NCBI GenBank assembly: GCA_016748015.1
Contig: JAAOMT010000436.1
Span: 1,626,412-1,690,411, forward strand
Source of the DNA: Geosiphon pyriformis
Taxonomy: Eukaryota; Glomeromycota; Glomeromycetes; Archaeosporales; Geosiphonaceae
Length of the DNA stretch: 64,000 nt
Reading direction: 5' to 3'
The notes beneath the pieces were generated by a model. The model was not told the origin of the DNA. It searched no databases and was given only the letters and a program-made list of their open reading frames with translations. The position numbers were made by a program, and so were the translations under genes. Within the stretch, counting starts at the first letter, position 1; each line of letters starts with the position of its first letter. Below, piece by piece: positions 50,148 to 63,247 of this stretch.

Positions 50148-51620
50148 TCAATTGTTCGTCATTGATGGACCGCAATTGCCCATTTCAATGTTAAAATAAG
50201 GACCATTATGAAAAAAGCTCTCTGAAACTTCGTTTATTGATTGACCAGCATTACACATCTAAAATCAAAGAAAGCCAACTTTTTAATGCATTTTTCAGAG
50301 GAATTTCTGAAAGCTCTTGATAAAACATAATTGATTACTGACCATATTTTCTTCGGAATAAATCCCATTAACCCATAAGTTTCTTTGAGTCTGTGAAAGT
50401 AAAGAATTATTGCAATCCCAATACACGTTTCGTTCATCAGAACAATCACAATCACCCAATGGCTCAATCCAAATTTCAACACCAGAATGTTTCCATCCCG
50501 TTGAAGCTGAAGGAAAATGTGGTACATGATCATTTCCATGGGTGAAGCGGAAAATTTTGATTGCGTTGTTTAAAAGAGAACTGAGTTGACGATTTCCAAC
50601 TCTCGGAGCTCCAAAAGTAAAAATTTCTTGTGCGATTCCTGTTAAATTAATATCAGGCCAAAATTTACCTATTTCGATTATTTTTCTTTCAAGTGCCCAC
50701 CTAAATCCAGCTATATAAGCATATGCTTTTACATTTAAATAGGTGTTTGATATTAGAAATATGATAGATCTTATTTAGAACCTTAAGAACAGAAAATATT
50801 TGGACAACCAACCTCCACCAAGAGCATGCCCGACAAAAGCAATTTCGTATGTTTTAGTTGCTTTTGGGAAGCGACTTAAAAAATCATAAATAGTTTCTTT
50901 TAAAATAGGAAATAACATTTCCACATCTTCTAATAATTGTGTTTCAACACGAGCTTCTGGGTCAAAACCGGGGTAACCTTCAAAACGAAATTGTACTTGA
51001 TTTGAATTTCTAGAAGCCCATTGTTTTTTCGTTAATTTCTAATAGGAAAAAAATAAAAATGATGATCATGAAAAGATTTAAAAGTTTAAAAGTAGTCAGA
51101 TAATTACTGGGCCTGCAAACATTATGACTAGAGCGCTATAATCAAGTGAATATGAGTAAAATTCAGCATGTACTAAGAAGAGAATTTTAAGGTTATGTTA
51201 AGTCAATTTTTTTAAGAAAAAATTTTCAACTTTCCTCTAAAATTATGAACCTTTTATTTGTAAACCTGGCACTTTTGAACCAACGTTATTAGAATTGTTG
51301 CAGTCAAGAAAATTTATTAAATATGCAATATTCGACATAATCACTAAAAGAGGGGCCCGAGATGGAATTTCAATCTTGGTATGTGTTGACGAGCGTTCTT
51401 GAATTTGATTGATTTTTGAATGAATGTTAGCTTCATTTATCCAATTAATAATAATAGGAGAGGTGTAGTTTATTTCCGGGTTTTTATATTTTTGAATTAC
51501 TTCTGAGCCTATCCACCTACTGCTGGGCCTTTCAAGCATAAAAAAATAAAAAATTGATGCCGTAAAAATTGCACCATTAATAATCTTGACTTTCCTAGGA
51601 ATATTGGATAAAGAACCCAT
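50148..51620 (-). CDS. Gene K: membrane-anchored lipase-like protein, nucleophile Ser replaced by Ala
   Basis: Exons on the minus strand are 51620-51251, 51172-51108, 51038-50813, 50725-50343 and 50258-50148, with phases 1, 0, 1 and 0, giving 384 aa ending in TGA. This is the five-exon layout. An anchor helix lies near residues 14-28. The AYC position reads NIAYL, so the N-terminal cysteine is lost or taken over by LDCNN a few residues on. VIMFAGP, FVGHALGG followed by AYAYIAGF, TFGAPRVGN, the Asp loop HGNDHVPHFP, KHSGVEIW and a CDCSDE...WDC pair follow. The last exon has MCNAGQSI and FFHNGPYFNIEMGNC. The nucleophile codon is GCT as in gene H, its closest relative among the intact copies. Confidence 0.87.
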
Positions 51621-54402
51621 TTTTTTGATTTCTTAAGAATAAGCTGTAAATGAATTTATTAAGTCATTTTGATAAGAAATCTTATTTTCTTGTTTAATTG
51701 TTTTTTTTAACATCTTCATTGGACTAAACAAATAAATGTCATCTTTTACCTATTGATGAAATAGATTTTGTGGAAATGTGATGGGATCCTTTTTTTTTTC
51801 AAAACATGTTTATCCGATCGCCTTCTTGTTATTTTATATTGATATTATATATCTAAAAAATTTTCACACAGAATATTAAATACAATTTCTTTTTCAAGTT
51901 AAATGAAGTTTTAAGTTATATACCTGTTTAATGCAACTTTTTAAAATGAAATAGCTTTCCATTTTCAAATATTGATATGACGAGTTTATTATAAGCTCTT
52001 ACTTAATCATTCTTAATTTTGTTTATGCCAAATTTTTAACCTCAGTCAAGAGGAAATGTAAAATCTTAATTGTTGTAATAATATTGAAATTTTAGTTATG
52101 AAATTATGAAATGACTATGAAATTGTGAAATAACTATGAAATTGTGAAATAACTATTTTTCATAATGATATTTTACTCAAATATTTTTAATTCACAATTT
52201 GAATTCATAGTTTTTTTTGTATTTTTTTTAAAGATTAAAATTACTAGAATTGGTTCGTTATTGATCCTTAATTCAGCTTAAAATTTTTTATCAATTTTTT
52301 AGGTTTAAAATCCAAAGAGTTATTGACAAATAATAAGGGTTTAAATAAAATTTTCCTCCCTCCAAGTCTTAATTCAAGATTTAATTAGATATAATCAATA
52401 TTAGTAAGTATCTTTTTTAAAGGAGAAAATTTTCGATGAATTAATCGAATTGAATTACCTATTTCATTTGAGATAAGAATAATAAAAATCAGATGCTTTC
52501 AAATTAAAGTTTACAGTTTTTCTTGTCAGTTAAGTATATATATATATATTTTAAACAATATAAATAAAATTAAAAATTTGGAAATACAAAGTAAAAAAAC
52601 TAAATTGACTATATTTTTTTTAACATATTAAAAATGATATATATTAATTAAAACTTGTTATATAAAAACCAAGTAAAATATATTGATCTAATTATTTATT
52701 TTTGAAAATTATGCACAAAATATCATGTCTAATTCGATAATTAGTGCCTTAAAATTCTTTAATTAAAGTCTGTGAAATCTTAGTAAAAATTTAAGAAACA
52801 AATAATATATTTATTTTACGTTAAAATAAAAAGATATAATAGCTCTGTGCCACTTTAATTATAATCAGCAATCATAGTTATGCGTGAAAAACATTGGCAC
52901 AAACTCATTTGGGTGATAACTGCGACCATAAGATTTTTATAAATTTGACGTTTTGTAATAAAATTATAGAATTTAACAAACTGTGAAAATATTAATTATA
53001 AGATTGCGAAAATCACATCAAAAAAACGGCAATTTGGGATGAAATGTAAAATTTCCTTGCTTTTCTTTACAAAAACATTGATTAATTTATATTTTGCGAA
53101 TCAAAGTATTTAATTCACTTTGTGTAATTGATTAAATATTATTTTTCAAGTTTTTTATTAAATGTGTTTTCAACTCAAATTTAAATTTTTACATTTATTG
53201 TCATAGGTCAGAATAGTCCATTAATAAATAACAGAAAAAAAGTAAATACAGATAATAAAAATCTGATTAGCAAAAAAAGCAAATTGAACATCAAAACAAT
53301 TAATTTGATCAATCTTAAAATCACAGTCACTAGTTTTTCAAAGAAAATTTAAAGTTTGAAAAAAAAACAAATCAAGGAAAAATAAAAAATTTAAATTTAC
53401 CTTTGGTGTAAAGATAAAATATTTTAAAATAATTTAATATCAAATAAGCAAGTGAATCCAAATAGATATTTAGATGTTTTTTATAGCTTTAGAAGATTTT
53501 GTTAATACAAGTAATAACCAAATAAATGATTAAATCAATAATCAGATAATATAGTTAACAATGAAATTATTGATCAGATTAATAATTAAATTAACAACTA
53601 ATTCTAAAAAAAAGGGTAACTATGAAACATTGGCAGCTAATGCATAGGCAAGAGAGTTAAACCAAGTATTATGTATAGAAATGTCATAATTTTAACTATA
53701 AAAATATAATAATTTAATAGCTAAGAGTTGATTTACAATTTAAATTCAAAAATTAACATATATAATTATTGTTTTATAGATTAAAAAACTTGACTTACAT
53801 AAATGTAATTAGCTAAAAGCTATTTAATACTTATTTATTATATCTGTAATTTTATTTTTATTCAATTAATATAAAATATAAATATGCATCGTGTATTTTC
53901 TGATGAAAATTATTAAAATTTATGCTAATTTTTGGCTTTAAAAATTATTAAGTAGTAAAATAATTATAATAATATATGATATAAACTGAAACATAAACAA
54001 ATAAACTTGGTTTGACAATATTTACTTGATTTGATTATTTAAAATGTGTTGTTATTTATTAGGTTTGCCATATAACTTGCAGTGTATTTTTTAATATCTT
54101 GTTGTCAATTTTATCACATAGTTTGTTATCACGTATTTGATTATTTTCATTGTAAACTTTTCGTATTTCTCTTAACTCATAACTGAATAAACAAATGAAA
54201 AGAAGATTTATTACGATTTAAAAGCTAAAGTTCAAAAATACTACTCTGACAACACCATTAAAAACAATCTAAGAAGATGATAATGATGAATATCAGAATT
54301 TTTCCCTTGTTATTGATTAGTTTTAGGGCAAATTGTACGGGCACTTTATTATTTGCTGAACATAACGGTATTTCGAGTAATATCGATTTCAATATATTTT
54401 TC
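51621..54402. other. AT-rich intergenic DNA between genes K and L
   Basis: Includes a short tandem of ctatgaaattgtgaaataa-like units near 52099-52155. The 53.55-53.78 kb part resembles 62.76-63.02 kb beside gene N, and 54277-54402 is nearly identical to 63122-63247. A 65-codon frame at 54277-54474 is repeated near gene N but lies in the 3' flank and runs into the last exon on the opposite strand; I do not call it a gene. Confidence 0.5.
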
Positions 54403-55155
54403 TCAACCGTAATATTCTTTACAATCACCCATTATAACACCGAAATAAGGGCCATTATGGAAGAGGTCATCTGAAACCTCTGTGATTGATTGTCCTGCAT
54501 TGCACTCCTAAGAGAAAACATTTTTAGCATTTATTCGTTAAACTGTCCAAGAAATATATGTAGTTAGAAGTAAAAGCTAACCATATTCGTTTCATATGTT
54601 CGTTCCTCTGGATTCGATAAATTATTACAATCCCAGTAAAAATAGGAATCTTCGGAACAATCACAATTTTCAGATGGCTGAAGCCAGATTTCAACACCAG
54701 AATGTTTCCAATTCATAGAATCATCAGGAAAGTGTGGGACGTGATCATTTCCGTAAGTAACACGCAGATGTGTAGTTAATCGATCTATTAATGCACTAAG
54801 CTTGTTGTTTCCAATTTTTGGAGCTCCAAAAGTTAAAATCATTGAACGTATTTTATCAAGACCTATCCCAGGCCAAAGATTTTTTTGCCAAACTCTAGAT
54901 TGTTCAAATTTCCATAGAAGGCCAGTGATTAAGGCGTATGCTGTTTTTGAAAAAAATCAAATATTTGTAATTTAAAATTTACTTTTAGACTGAAGAGCAG
55001 AAACACAGTATTTATCAACCTCCACCAATTCCATGTCCGATGAAATAAATTGATTTAATGTTGGAGTGTAGACGCAGATTATTTCGAATATCTTGCATTA
55101 AATGGAAAAATATGGATTCTATATCCTGCAACAACTGCTGATTAACATGAACAGA
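54277..55155. repeat. Segmental duplication, copy 1 (second copy 63122 to window end)
   Basis: The stretch matches 63122-64000 at a constant offset of 8845 bp with only scattered substitutions, including introns and the 3' flank. The left edge is sharp at atgataatgatgaatatcag; sequence just outside differs. The right edge of the second copy is beyond the window. Confidence 0.92.
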
Positions 55156-55795
55156 TTTGTCAGGTAAATCAATTCCATTCGCTCTCAATGTTACTTGTGC
55201 TTGATTTATAGAAAACCATTGTGCTTTAGTCAATTTCTAAAAAAAATTATCAAATATCTGATTATCTTTACAAAAATTTGAGTTTTAAAACATATTATTT
55301 AAAGAAGTTAAAAATAATTACTGTTCCGCCTAACAATACACACAATATGTCGTAATTGGGTATCGGTAAAACTTTAGCTGAAGACCGAAAATTTAGGTTA
55401 ATATAAAGTAAAACTGATTTTGCATTCAACTCAATCTATCAAATTTAAATTTTTTTCAAACCAATGGATCCCCCTTTTCGCAAACAATATATAACATTTG
55501 CGAAAGGTGTATAGAGTTCAATATGAGTTAAGATTCCTGTTCGAGGTGTTATTTTTGTTTTGTTATAGAATAATGAGCGCTTAATAACTTGATTGATGTA
55601 TGAAGTAACTTCTGGTGAATTCTCCCAAACCGTTGAGGTTATAAAATTATAATTTACATTATGTTTTTGAGAAATATTAAATCTTAAAAGTTCTTTGAAG
55701 GCTACTGAACTTTTAAGTTTCTCTAGAGGAGAAAAGTACAAAGCTGATAATATGAGAATCAAGATTAAGATTTTATTTCTTCTCGACATATTCAA
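54403..55795 (-). CDS. Gene L: membrane-anchored lipase-like protein, Ser replaced by Gly; recent duplicate of N
   Basis: Exons on the minus strand are 55795-55462, 55377-55322, 55236-55020, 54940-54582 and 54507-54403, with phases 1, 0, 1 and 0, giving 356 aa ending in TGA. Exon lengths 2 to 5 (56, 217, 359 and 105 nt) are identical to gene F. Signal anchor at residues 7-22, ANVIYC, LLGGT, FIGHGIGG, LTFGAPKIGN, the Asp loop YGNDHVPHFP, KHSGVEIW, a CDCSED...WDC pair and, at the end, ECNAGQSI and FHNGPYFGVIMGDC. The nucleophile codon is GGA. Within the region shared with gene N the two copies keep a constant offset of 8845 bp, so there are no indels between them. Confidence 0.88.
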
Positions 55796-56545
55796 TTTAT
55801 TTATATTTGGATTTGAAGAAAAATTTATTGAGGGCTTGCTTACGCAAATTTATAGAATGAGGCCTATCTTGTATATAATAAAAATTCGATTATACTTTTA
55901 TCATATTATTTTCAAGCATCAAATGATTTTAGGCAAATATTTTTCGCAAAAAATACACAAATTTATTATAGTATCAATTTTATTCGTCTATCATCTCTAT
56001 AAATTCAATTATGGAATAGTAAATATTTTGTTTTCTCCCTGTATATTCTTCCGAAAATTAAATTTCTCGCGAGAATATTAAAAAATTATGTCCAATAATA
56101 ATAAAATCTATAGCGTCGAAATCACTTTTAATAATTAAAAATATCTTTTAAGAAGATTTAAACTATAATAATTAATTATAAAGATTATTAATATTAAGAC
56201 CCTTGGAATAATTTTCGGTATAAGAAAAAATTTAATAACCCATTTCTACTTAGCTACATCAAAAAAAAATTAGTTTATTTTTAACATGTCTTTATAATTT
56301 ACAATTTTTATTTAATTCCGGTACTTATATAAATTATGAAAAATGCGAAATTTCTTTATTCGAAGGCCAATTAATTTTTTTGCGCCTTTAGAACTTAAAG
56401 TCTTCTCTTTAAAATCTACTAATTAAGTTTTTTATTTTATGAAAATATAGTATATAGCTTAATAATTTTTTCCAAGTCTTTTCTAAACTCTAAAAATCTT
56501 TTACTATCACAAGAACCCGATCCTTTGAAATTTAACTCAAATTTA
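55796..56545. other. Shared upstream flank of genes L and F, divergent region to gene M
   Basis: Similar to the upstream flank of gene F up to about 56.49 kb (ttaataattttttccaa in both), then the similarity ends just before the open frame of gene M. Confidence 0.55.
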
Positions 56546-57997
56546 ATGATTTTAGCCTCAAATTATCAAAATAACAACTTACCTTCCACTCTTCTAAATC
56601 AAGTTATCCTGCGGAAACGAAATTACATACAACCAATATTAACAAGTCAACCGGAAAACTCGAAGACAAAGTTTTTAGTTACAAATCAAAACTTATTACA
56701 AGAATTTCAACGATTTGCTTATTATGCCCAGATCGCTTATTGCCTTGGAGAAGAGCATTCATTTGGTGATGGTAGTCAAATATACGGTTGTAATTTTCGT
56801 TTTGCTTTTAGAATTTCTAAAGTTCAAATTTAGCTGAATGCATATTTATTTTTAATTAAGTTCAAATAATAATCTGAAATTTTACTTTATAATTTGCTTT
56901 ACATGCTAGTTTAGCTCGAGCTATTCCAGATTCTACCACAAAACAAATTGTGGTTATATTTCGTGGAAATAAAGATCTATCTATGTTACAATGGCATAAA
57001 AGAAATAATGGGATGGTTAGATACGCGAACGTTTTTTTGGAAGGTAAGTGGAATGTATTTATAAGAATATTAAAAATTTTTAGTTTATACTTTATATTGA
57101 ATTGCTTTAATTTTTACTGGAATGAATATATTTCGAACTTATGTTACAAACAAATCTGCCAAATTGTTAATATTTAAGATAAAATTCTTCTTTTTTAAAG
57201 AGTTGATTTCTCGTTTTACTCAAATTTTCAACGTGCAGAAGAAAAACTGTTAAATATGATTTGGGAAGTAGTTGATCAATATCCTTATTATCCTGTTATT
57301 CTAACTGGGCACGGAATAGGTGGTGGTGAGTAAGTTTATTATCTGTATAATTGAAAAAAATTACGAGATTTAAAATCATTGTCAGAATTTATTCCATTTC
57401 AAATTGTAAACTGAATCAAGTTTTAAATTTGGTATACGCGACCTTTACGGCGCTCTCATTAAAAAAAGATACTTGGTATCATGACTCAATTGAGCCTTTG
57501 ATTTTATTTACCTATGGTCAACCCCGGATCGGAGATCGTCAATTTTCTATTCATGTAGAAAAAGAACTTCGATTCATCTATCGAATCACATATTTAGATG
57601 ATATTGTATCTCAAATGCCTCCGGTTCAACTTGGATTTCGGCATAATCATTGCGAGTATTGGGTCTCGCCAAGTTGTGGATGTACTGAAGAAGATAATCC
57701 AGATGTTTATTGTGTTTAGGGACGAGGAGTCCGGATAAACGTAAAGGTGTAGGGATCTTATCTGAACCCCAGGTATTCTTTATGATAGTTTATATTAAAA
57801 TCTGAATTAGTCTGATAATTTTATTTAAGGGATTCGTCGATAAATTGCATTTGGCTATTTTTATATCTCAAGGAATGTAATGCTGCGTTTCATACGTCAA
57901 TTCCAAATTTGCGAATCATTGGGGCATTTTTTAATCGATTGATGGGCAATGTCCATCGTTATCATCTAATCTCCCAATTGTGAATGCCGGGTTAGTT
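56546..57997 (+). pseudogene. Gene M: truncated and frameshifted lipase-like paralogue
   Basis: Exon-like blocks are 56546-56786, 56915-57043, 57203-57325 and 57421-57719, with phases 1, 1 and 1, giving 263 aa before TAG. It contains QIAYCLGEE, VVIFRGNKD, TGHGIGG, FTYGQPRIGD and the Asp loop YLDDIVSQMPP. It differs from the others: there is no anchor helix in front of ATG 56546; the intron after FLEG is in a unique place; the normal acceptor before VYATFTAL seems changed from AG to GG, so an upstream AG adds four residues; TAG comes early, although a frame two bases over continues CLGTRSPDKR; and the last exon remnant (from about 57875) reads ECNAAF and IIGAFFNRLMGN, with the catalytic His and terminal Cys lost. 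The ATG start is only the first available. A short expressed product cannot be excluded. Confidence 0.65.
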
Positions 57998-60900
57998 AGA
58001 TTACACTTCAAAGATTAGAAATTATTGTATTTTCTAGAGTTTATAAAATATAAGGATTTTTCTATTAATAAAAATTTATATTAAAAAATTAAAAAGGCTT
58101 ATTTAATTTTTCATGGAAAAAAAGATATTTGAGCTTTTAAAGTTTTAAGCAGAATTTTCTGCTTTTTTTAAAAGATATCTATATATATAAAAACCCCATC
58201 AAAGATATTTTCATTAAGTAGCTTTTATTTTATTTTAAATTTTAACTTAAAAGTTCCTAAAAAACAATTGACCATAATAAAAACACATTTAAAACAAATC
58301 GGATATTCGTTTGCGGTTTAAATATTTAGAATGAAGAATTAAAAAACGGTTACTTTGGCTTTCAATATTAACAGCAAAATGTTGTGCCAGCTGTATTTAA
58401 AATATATTTTTAATAATGTGAATAAAAAAATTTTCTAATTTTTTATTATAGTTTAAATTTCAATTTTATCAAAAATGTTTAGACTGTTTTAGAAAAAAAG
58501 CTATTTTAAAATGTTTTGATTTATAATATAATGTTAAAAATATAATTATGATAATTCAATTGAAAAATATATTAATAAGAATAATAATTTAATTAAAATA
58601 AATTTCAAGTTTGTTTTCTTAATATAATATTTATTAATAACTTTATTTGATAAATACTGATGCTTAATTTAAATCAAAAAGCAGTATATAATCAATTTTA
58701 CTTTTTTTTTTTGCAATACTAATAAAAAAGTATATTTTTGATTAATATTATACTTATAATTATAGGACTACAAAAAAATCTTTGATTAAAAGTTGCAAAA
58801 TATTTATTGAATTTGTATTAAATTGGGTAAAAAATTATTATAATAAATTATCCAACTGTTGAAATTTTATGCATTTAAAAGTAATATAACAATGCAACAG
58901 AATTTAAAACAAATAATTTTAATTTTCTCAACTTATAAAATTTATTATTTTTTGATTTTTAAGCGATCTCAAAAGGTTTTATAATTTATGAAATAGAAAA
59001 CCTTTTCAAAGATTATTGATTCAAAAAAGAGGCTTATCTAAGGCCCAACTATCAAAGCAAGTAATCATCAATAAAGAAAAAAAATATACCTAAAAGAAAC
59101 CCTTGCATTAATATTGTTTTTATATCATTTTTATATCATATTATTTGACTAGGATCTTAGATTCACAACTTTAAAACAAATAAAAACATTGAGTGAAAAA
59201 GTTGAAATTATTCAGCGGGTCCGACATTAATCAAAGAATCGATGACAAAGTGTTAAAAGGGAATAAATAAACATTCGAAAATTGAGTCAAGATAGGACAC
59301 AAAAATATTTTATTTTATTTTTTTAAACTGTTGAAACTGATAAAAAAAATGAGATAATGAACTATTTCATTTTAGAATTAGAAATTGGGGATTGATATAA
59401 TTTTGTGGGGTAAAACATATCTCGACACCAGGTATGGAATTTATATTCTCATGATGAACCAATTATTTGTTTGATTTTAATTCCATTTTAATCGATCACT
59501 CTTTGTCACAATACCGGTTCTCCAAAAATATACAGTCATTAAATTTGACACATCGATTATGGATTTCTATTAAAAATTTTACATAAAAAATTCAAGCAGT
59601 TAATTTTTTATTATTTAAAATTACAGAAAAAGTGTCATCCAATATTTTATAATTAAACTTCTCTTGAATCGAAATTTTGATAAAAATTTCAAATCGGCTT
59701 TTTTCTAGTTTCTTTAAATTTTATTTTATTTCTTGACTTGTTTTTTTACACAAATGATAAGAAATGAAATTTTAAAAAAAAATATCAATGAAAATGACAA
59801 TTTTTATAAAAAAATATATAAATAATACTATAAAAAAACAAATCTCAAAGTAATTTTCTCCAAAATTTTTTGATCAACACTGTTAAAATTTGATTTAATA
59901 ACTTGTTATTATATAATATACATTTGTTTTTAAATAAATTTGAATTCTTTATACAATTTTTAAAATTAATAACTTTATTTTATATTTCAAAAATTTGGTT
60001 CTATAAATATTATTTAAATATTTGATTTTCATTTTTACAAAGAGTTTTTTTAAAATACCATGTCTAATGCTATATATATATTCGTCCCAACCAGTAAGAA
60101 GTACATTATGATATTAGCAAAAAAAAAAAAAGAAACTACATTTTAACAGAATTGGGTTATGATTCTCTTTATAAATTTAAATTTTACCGTTTCTTGTTAC
60201 CTTTATCCGATTTCTCTAAACTTTTTTCTCAGCGTTCAAACTTCACCAAATAAAGTTTTGTGAAAATATTTATTTTTAATATTGCTTTTTGCTAACTTTT
60301 CTTAACCAAAAAAGTTATTCATTTACAGTAATTAATCATTGGTTTTGTTCACACAAATCAACGATTTATTCTTGAAAAGGGATGCAAATAAAAATAGGAT
60401 TTGTGAAAAGTCGCCTTTCTGCATTACACAAAGAAAATTGAAACTAGTCACGGATATACAAATATGGAATAGTTTTACAATGTAGATCTATTTTTACGGA
60501 AATGGTATCCCCACAAAAATCATAGAGATTATAAGCATTGTGACTATTCAAGTTAAAACCCTGTAATAGTACATCTTTGGGGGGGGGGGGGTAAGTAGGG
60601 TAACTTATGATACGAGTAAAATAATTTTCCCACGCGCACAAAAAGTTATGAAAACATAATAGAGTAGCACTATAGCGCCATTTCATTGAATTGAATTCCG
60701 TTGTCAATTCAATATAACTGATTGTCTTTTACACTTATTACTAAATTTGAAAATGATTTCCAGTTTGCACCGAGTTTCCATAGACGCCATATTTAGCATT
60801 ACTATTCTAATAAAGCATTTTTTTTGCATAATTTAATCAAATCATATAGCGGTAAATTTCCCTAAACTGGACATCAATTAACAATTACGTCGAGAGATGC

Positions 60901-61236
60901 AGCGCGTTGTTGAACTTACTGAATTTCTCACGATCTCCCATTTATTTAGTAGTAGAAGTTCAGTATTTGTCCTTATTTTGTATAAATAACTCCTCAGGAC
61001 GTTGAATAAAAAAATGGTCTTTATGTTCGTTTGAAATTTTATTTCTTGGAACATATTATTTTCATAAAGGAGTTCCGCTTAAACTTTTCTGAATCCGCTA
61101 CAGAAAGAAAGAAAGAAAGAAATAAGCGAAATATTTTGTATCTAAAACTCGATTCCAATCATCTAAAAAATCGACACTTTTTGGGAAGGAACAAAATTCT
61201 AAACCACGAAATTGAAGTAAAAATTTTATTGCGAAT
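57998..61236. other. AT-rich intergenic DNA
   Basis: Holds a run of 13 G at 60579-60591 and a GAAA repeat at about 61102-61124 near the next gene. From 60.4 kb the composition is less extreme, which fits the promoter side of the gene at 61237. No further gene is supported. Confidence 0.5.
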
Positions 61237-61585
61237 ATGAATACTTTAGCAACTACAGCTAATTTTTCTTCAAGATTTACTCTTCGAAAAATTGCGTTAT
61301 GGTAAGTCATGATCTACATAAATATTTGAATAAATTTTCAAATTTCAAACTTCTCACTTTTTTTGGTTTCACAGGCTCTCAGTCCCAATCCTAGGTGTAA
61401 CCGCTTACGCAACTTCAAAATCTCATTTAGGATTCCGTCTTGATGCACAATACGATAAAGCGGCACCATTAGATTTTACCAGACTAAAAACTCCACAGGA
61501 TATTGAGCAATTACGTGTCGAATGGATAAAACGAAATAATGGCTTGGGATTACGTGATGTATCGAGATCTTGTGGTGGAGTCTGA
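61237..61585 (+). CDS. Small single-pass membrane protein, possibly mitochondrial, two exons
   Basis: Exon 1 is 61237-61301 and exon 2 is 61375-61585, joined across an intron with GTAAGT donor and TTTCACAG acceptor, giving 91 aa ending in TGA. Both exons are clearly less AT-biased than the flanks. The N-terminus (about 20 residues, with Arg, Lys, Ser and Thr and no acids, MNTLATTANFSSRFTLRKI) resembles a mitochondrial presequence, followed by one hydrophobic helix (ALWLSVPILGVTAYA) and a soluble tail with KTPQDIEQLRVEWIKRNN, ending SCGGV. It is the best candidate for an ordinary housekeeping gene in the right part of the window. I do not recognise the family. Confidence 0.7.
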
Positions 61586-63247
61586 ATGATGAATTGAAAA
61601 AAATACATTAAAAAAATACCACTTTTGTCAATAAGATTCTAATATTATGGTGAAATGTTTATTTCTCAAATAATATTTTTTAGTTTCATTGAGTCAATGT
61701 TTTAAATATTCATCACGATATGCCTTTCTTCTTTGAAACTTACAAAGTTTTTATGTAACAATTATTAGGATTAAAACTTTGAAATTAACTATCCCGCATA
61801 TGCTAAAAAATTAAAAATTTTCATTTATACCTTTGTGTTACATCTCAGCTATTAAATTGTATATAACTACTTTGAAAAAGTTTATATTTTAGTTTACAAA
61901 AAAAGTTATATAAAATAAAAATCATTAAAGAAATATAGATTTTCATTGTGAGATTGATTACTAAAGAGTGCTAATTTACGATTTATGTTAGTATCAATTA
62001 TAAATATATGGTAAATCACAATTCTCTTGAATATATTATCTCTGTTTAAAAACATTTATCTTATATAAGCTACAAGATACAATTTTAAATTTGTCCACTT
62101 TTTTTTATCATTTTCAACACTGTGTTTTTCTGAACTTTTTTGAATGGTGGTAAAAGTTTTAAAAGAAAAGTAAACAATTATAAATAATATTTTTTAATTG
62201 AATTTATTATTAGTATATTTTTTATTTCAATACTTTAAAATTTTTTAATTAAATTAAAATTTAAACTACATAATATAATCATTATAACATAATAAAAAAT
62301 TAAAAAAAAAAATTATTATACACATTATTAAAAATACATTTTAAATTAAGAATTTTCTAAAATATTTATTAATATCAATATTTTCTAATTATATAATAAT
62401 AAAAATAGTTATTTTAAATTGTTTTATCAAATATAAAACAATTATAAATTTTTGAAACTTGTTTTCAATATTATAATTAATTAAAATTTCTAATTATTTT
62501 TGAAATATATATAAATTAGTTCTCATTTTTTTATTAATGTTTAATTCATTTTGTATAATTAAATAAATATTATTTTCCAAACTATTTTTTGTTAAATGTT
62601 GTTTTAAACTTAAATTTTAAAATTCTGTATTTAGCATTGTTCCTAATTAAAATAACACACTAACAAATACCCGAAAAATAAATTCAGACAATATAAATTT
62701 AATTAAAAAAATCTTTGCAAAAAAAAAAAAATTAAATCTGTAAAAAAATTCAGGATAATAATCAGGTTAATGATTGAGTTAAAAATCAAATTATTAATTA
62801 GATTAATGATTAAGTCAACAACTAATTCTAAAGATAGAATAGCTAAGTATGTAACGTTAACAGCTAATACATAATTCCGATAATTAAAATTAATTATTAT
62901 GTATAGAAAATGTAATAATTTTCAACTGTAACAATATAGTAATTCAATAGCTAACAGAGTTAAAAATTGTTAATTTACAAGTTGAATTTAAAAGTTAGCA
63001 TATATAATTATTACTTTATAAATCAAAAAAATCTGAAATAACATGGTTTTGGATTTTGTGATAAAAATTATGAATATCATAATATAAAATAAAAAACTAT
63101 GCCAATTTTTAATGTAAAAACATGATAATGATGAATATCAGAATTTTTCCCTTGTTATTGATTAGTTTTAGGGCAAATTGTACGGGCACTTTATTATTTG
63201 CTGAACATAACGGTATTTCGAGTAATATCGATTTCAATATATTTCCC
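61586..63247. other. AT-rich intergenic DNA with a diverged copy of the L/N 3' flank
   Basis: Mostly featureless A/T sequence. The part from about 62.76 to 63.02 kb resembles 53.55-53.78 kb next to gene L, and 63122-63247 is nearly identical to the flank of L. Confidence 0.5.

Noticed and set aside
51990-52160. Short ctatgaaattgtgaaataa repeats as a functional array
   Set aside because: Only two to three imperfect units in AT-rich DNA; likely replication slippage.
54277-54474. Duplicated 65-codon plus-strand frame (again at 63122-63319)
   Set aside because: It is kept only because the whole segment is a recent duplication. It overlaps the last exon of genes L and N on the opposite strand and has no independent support.
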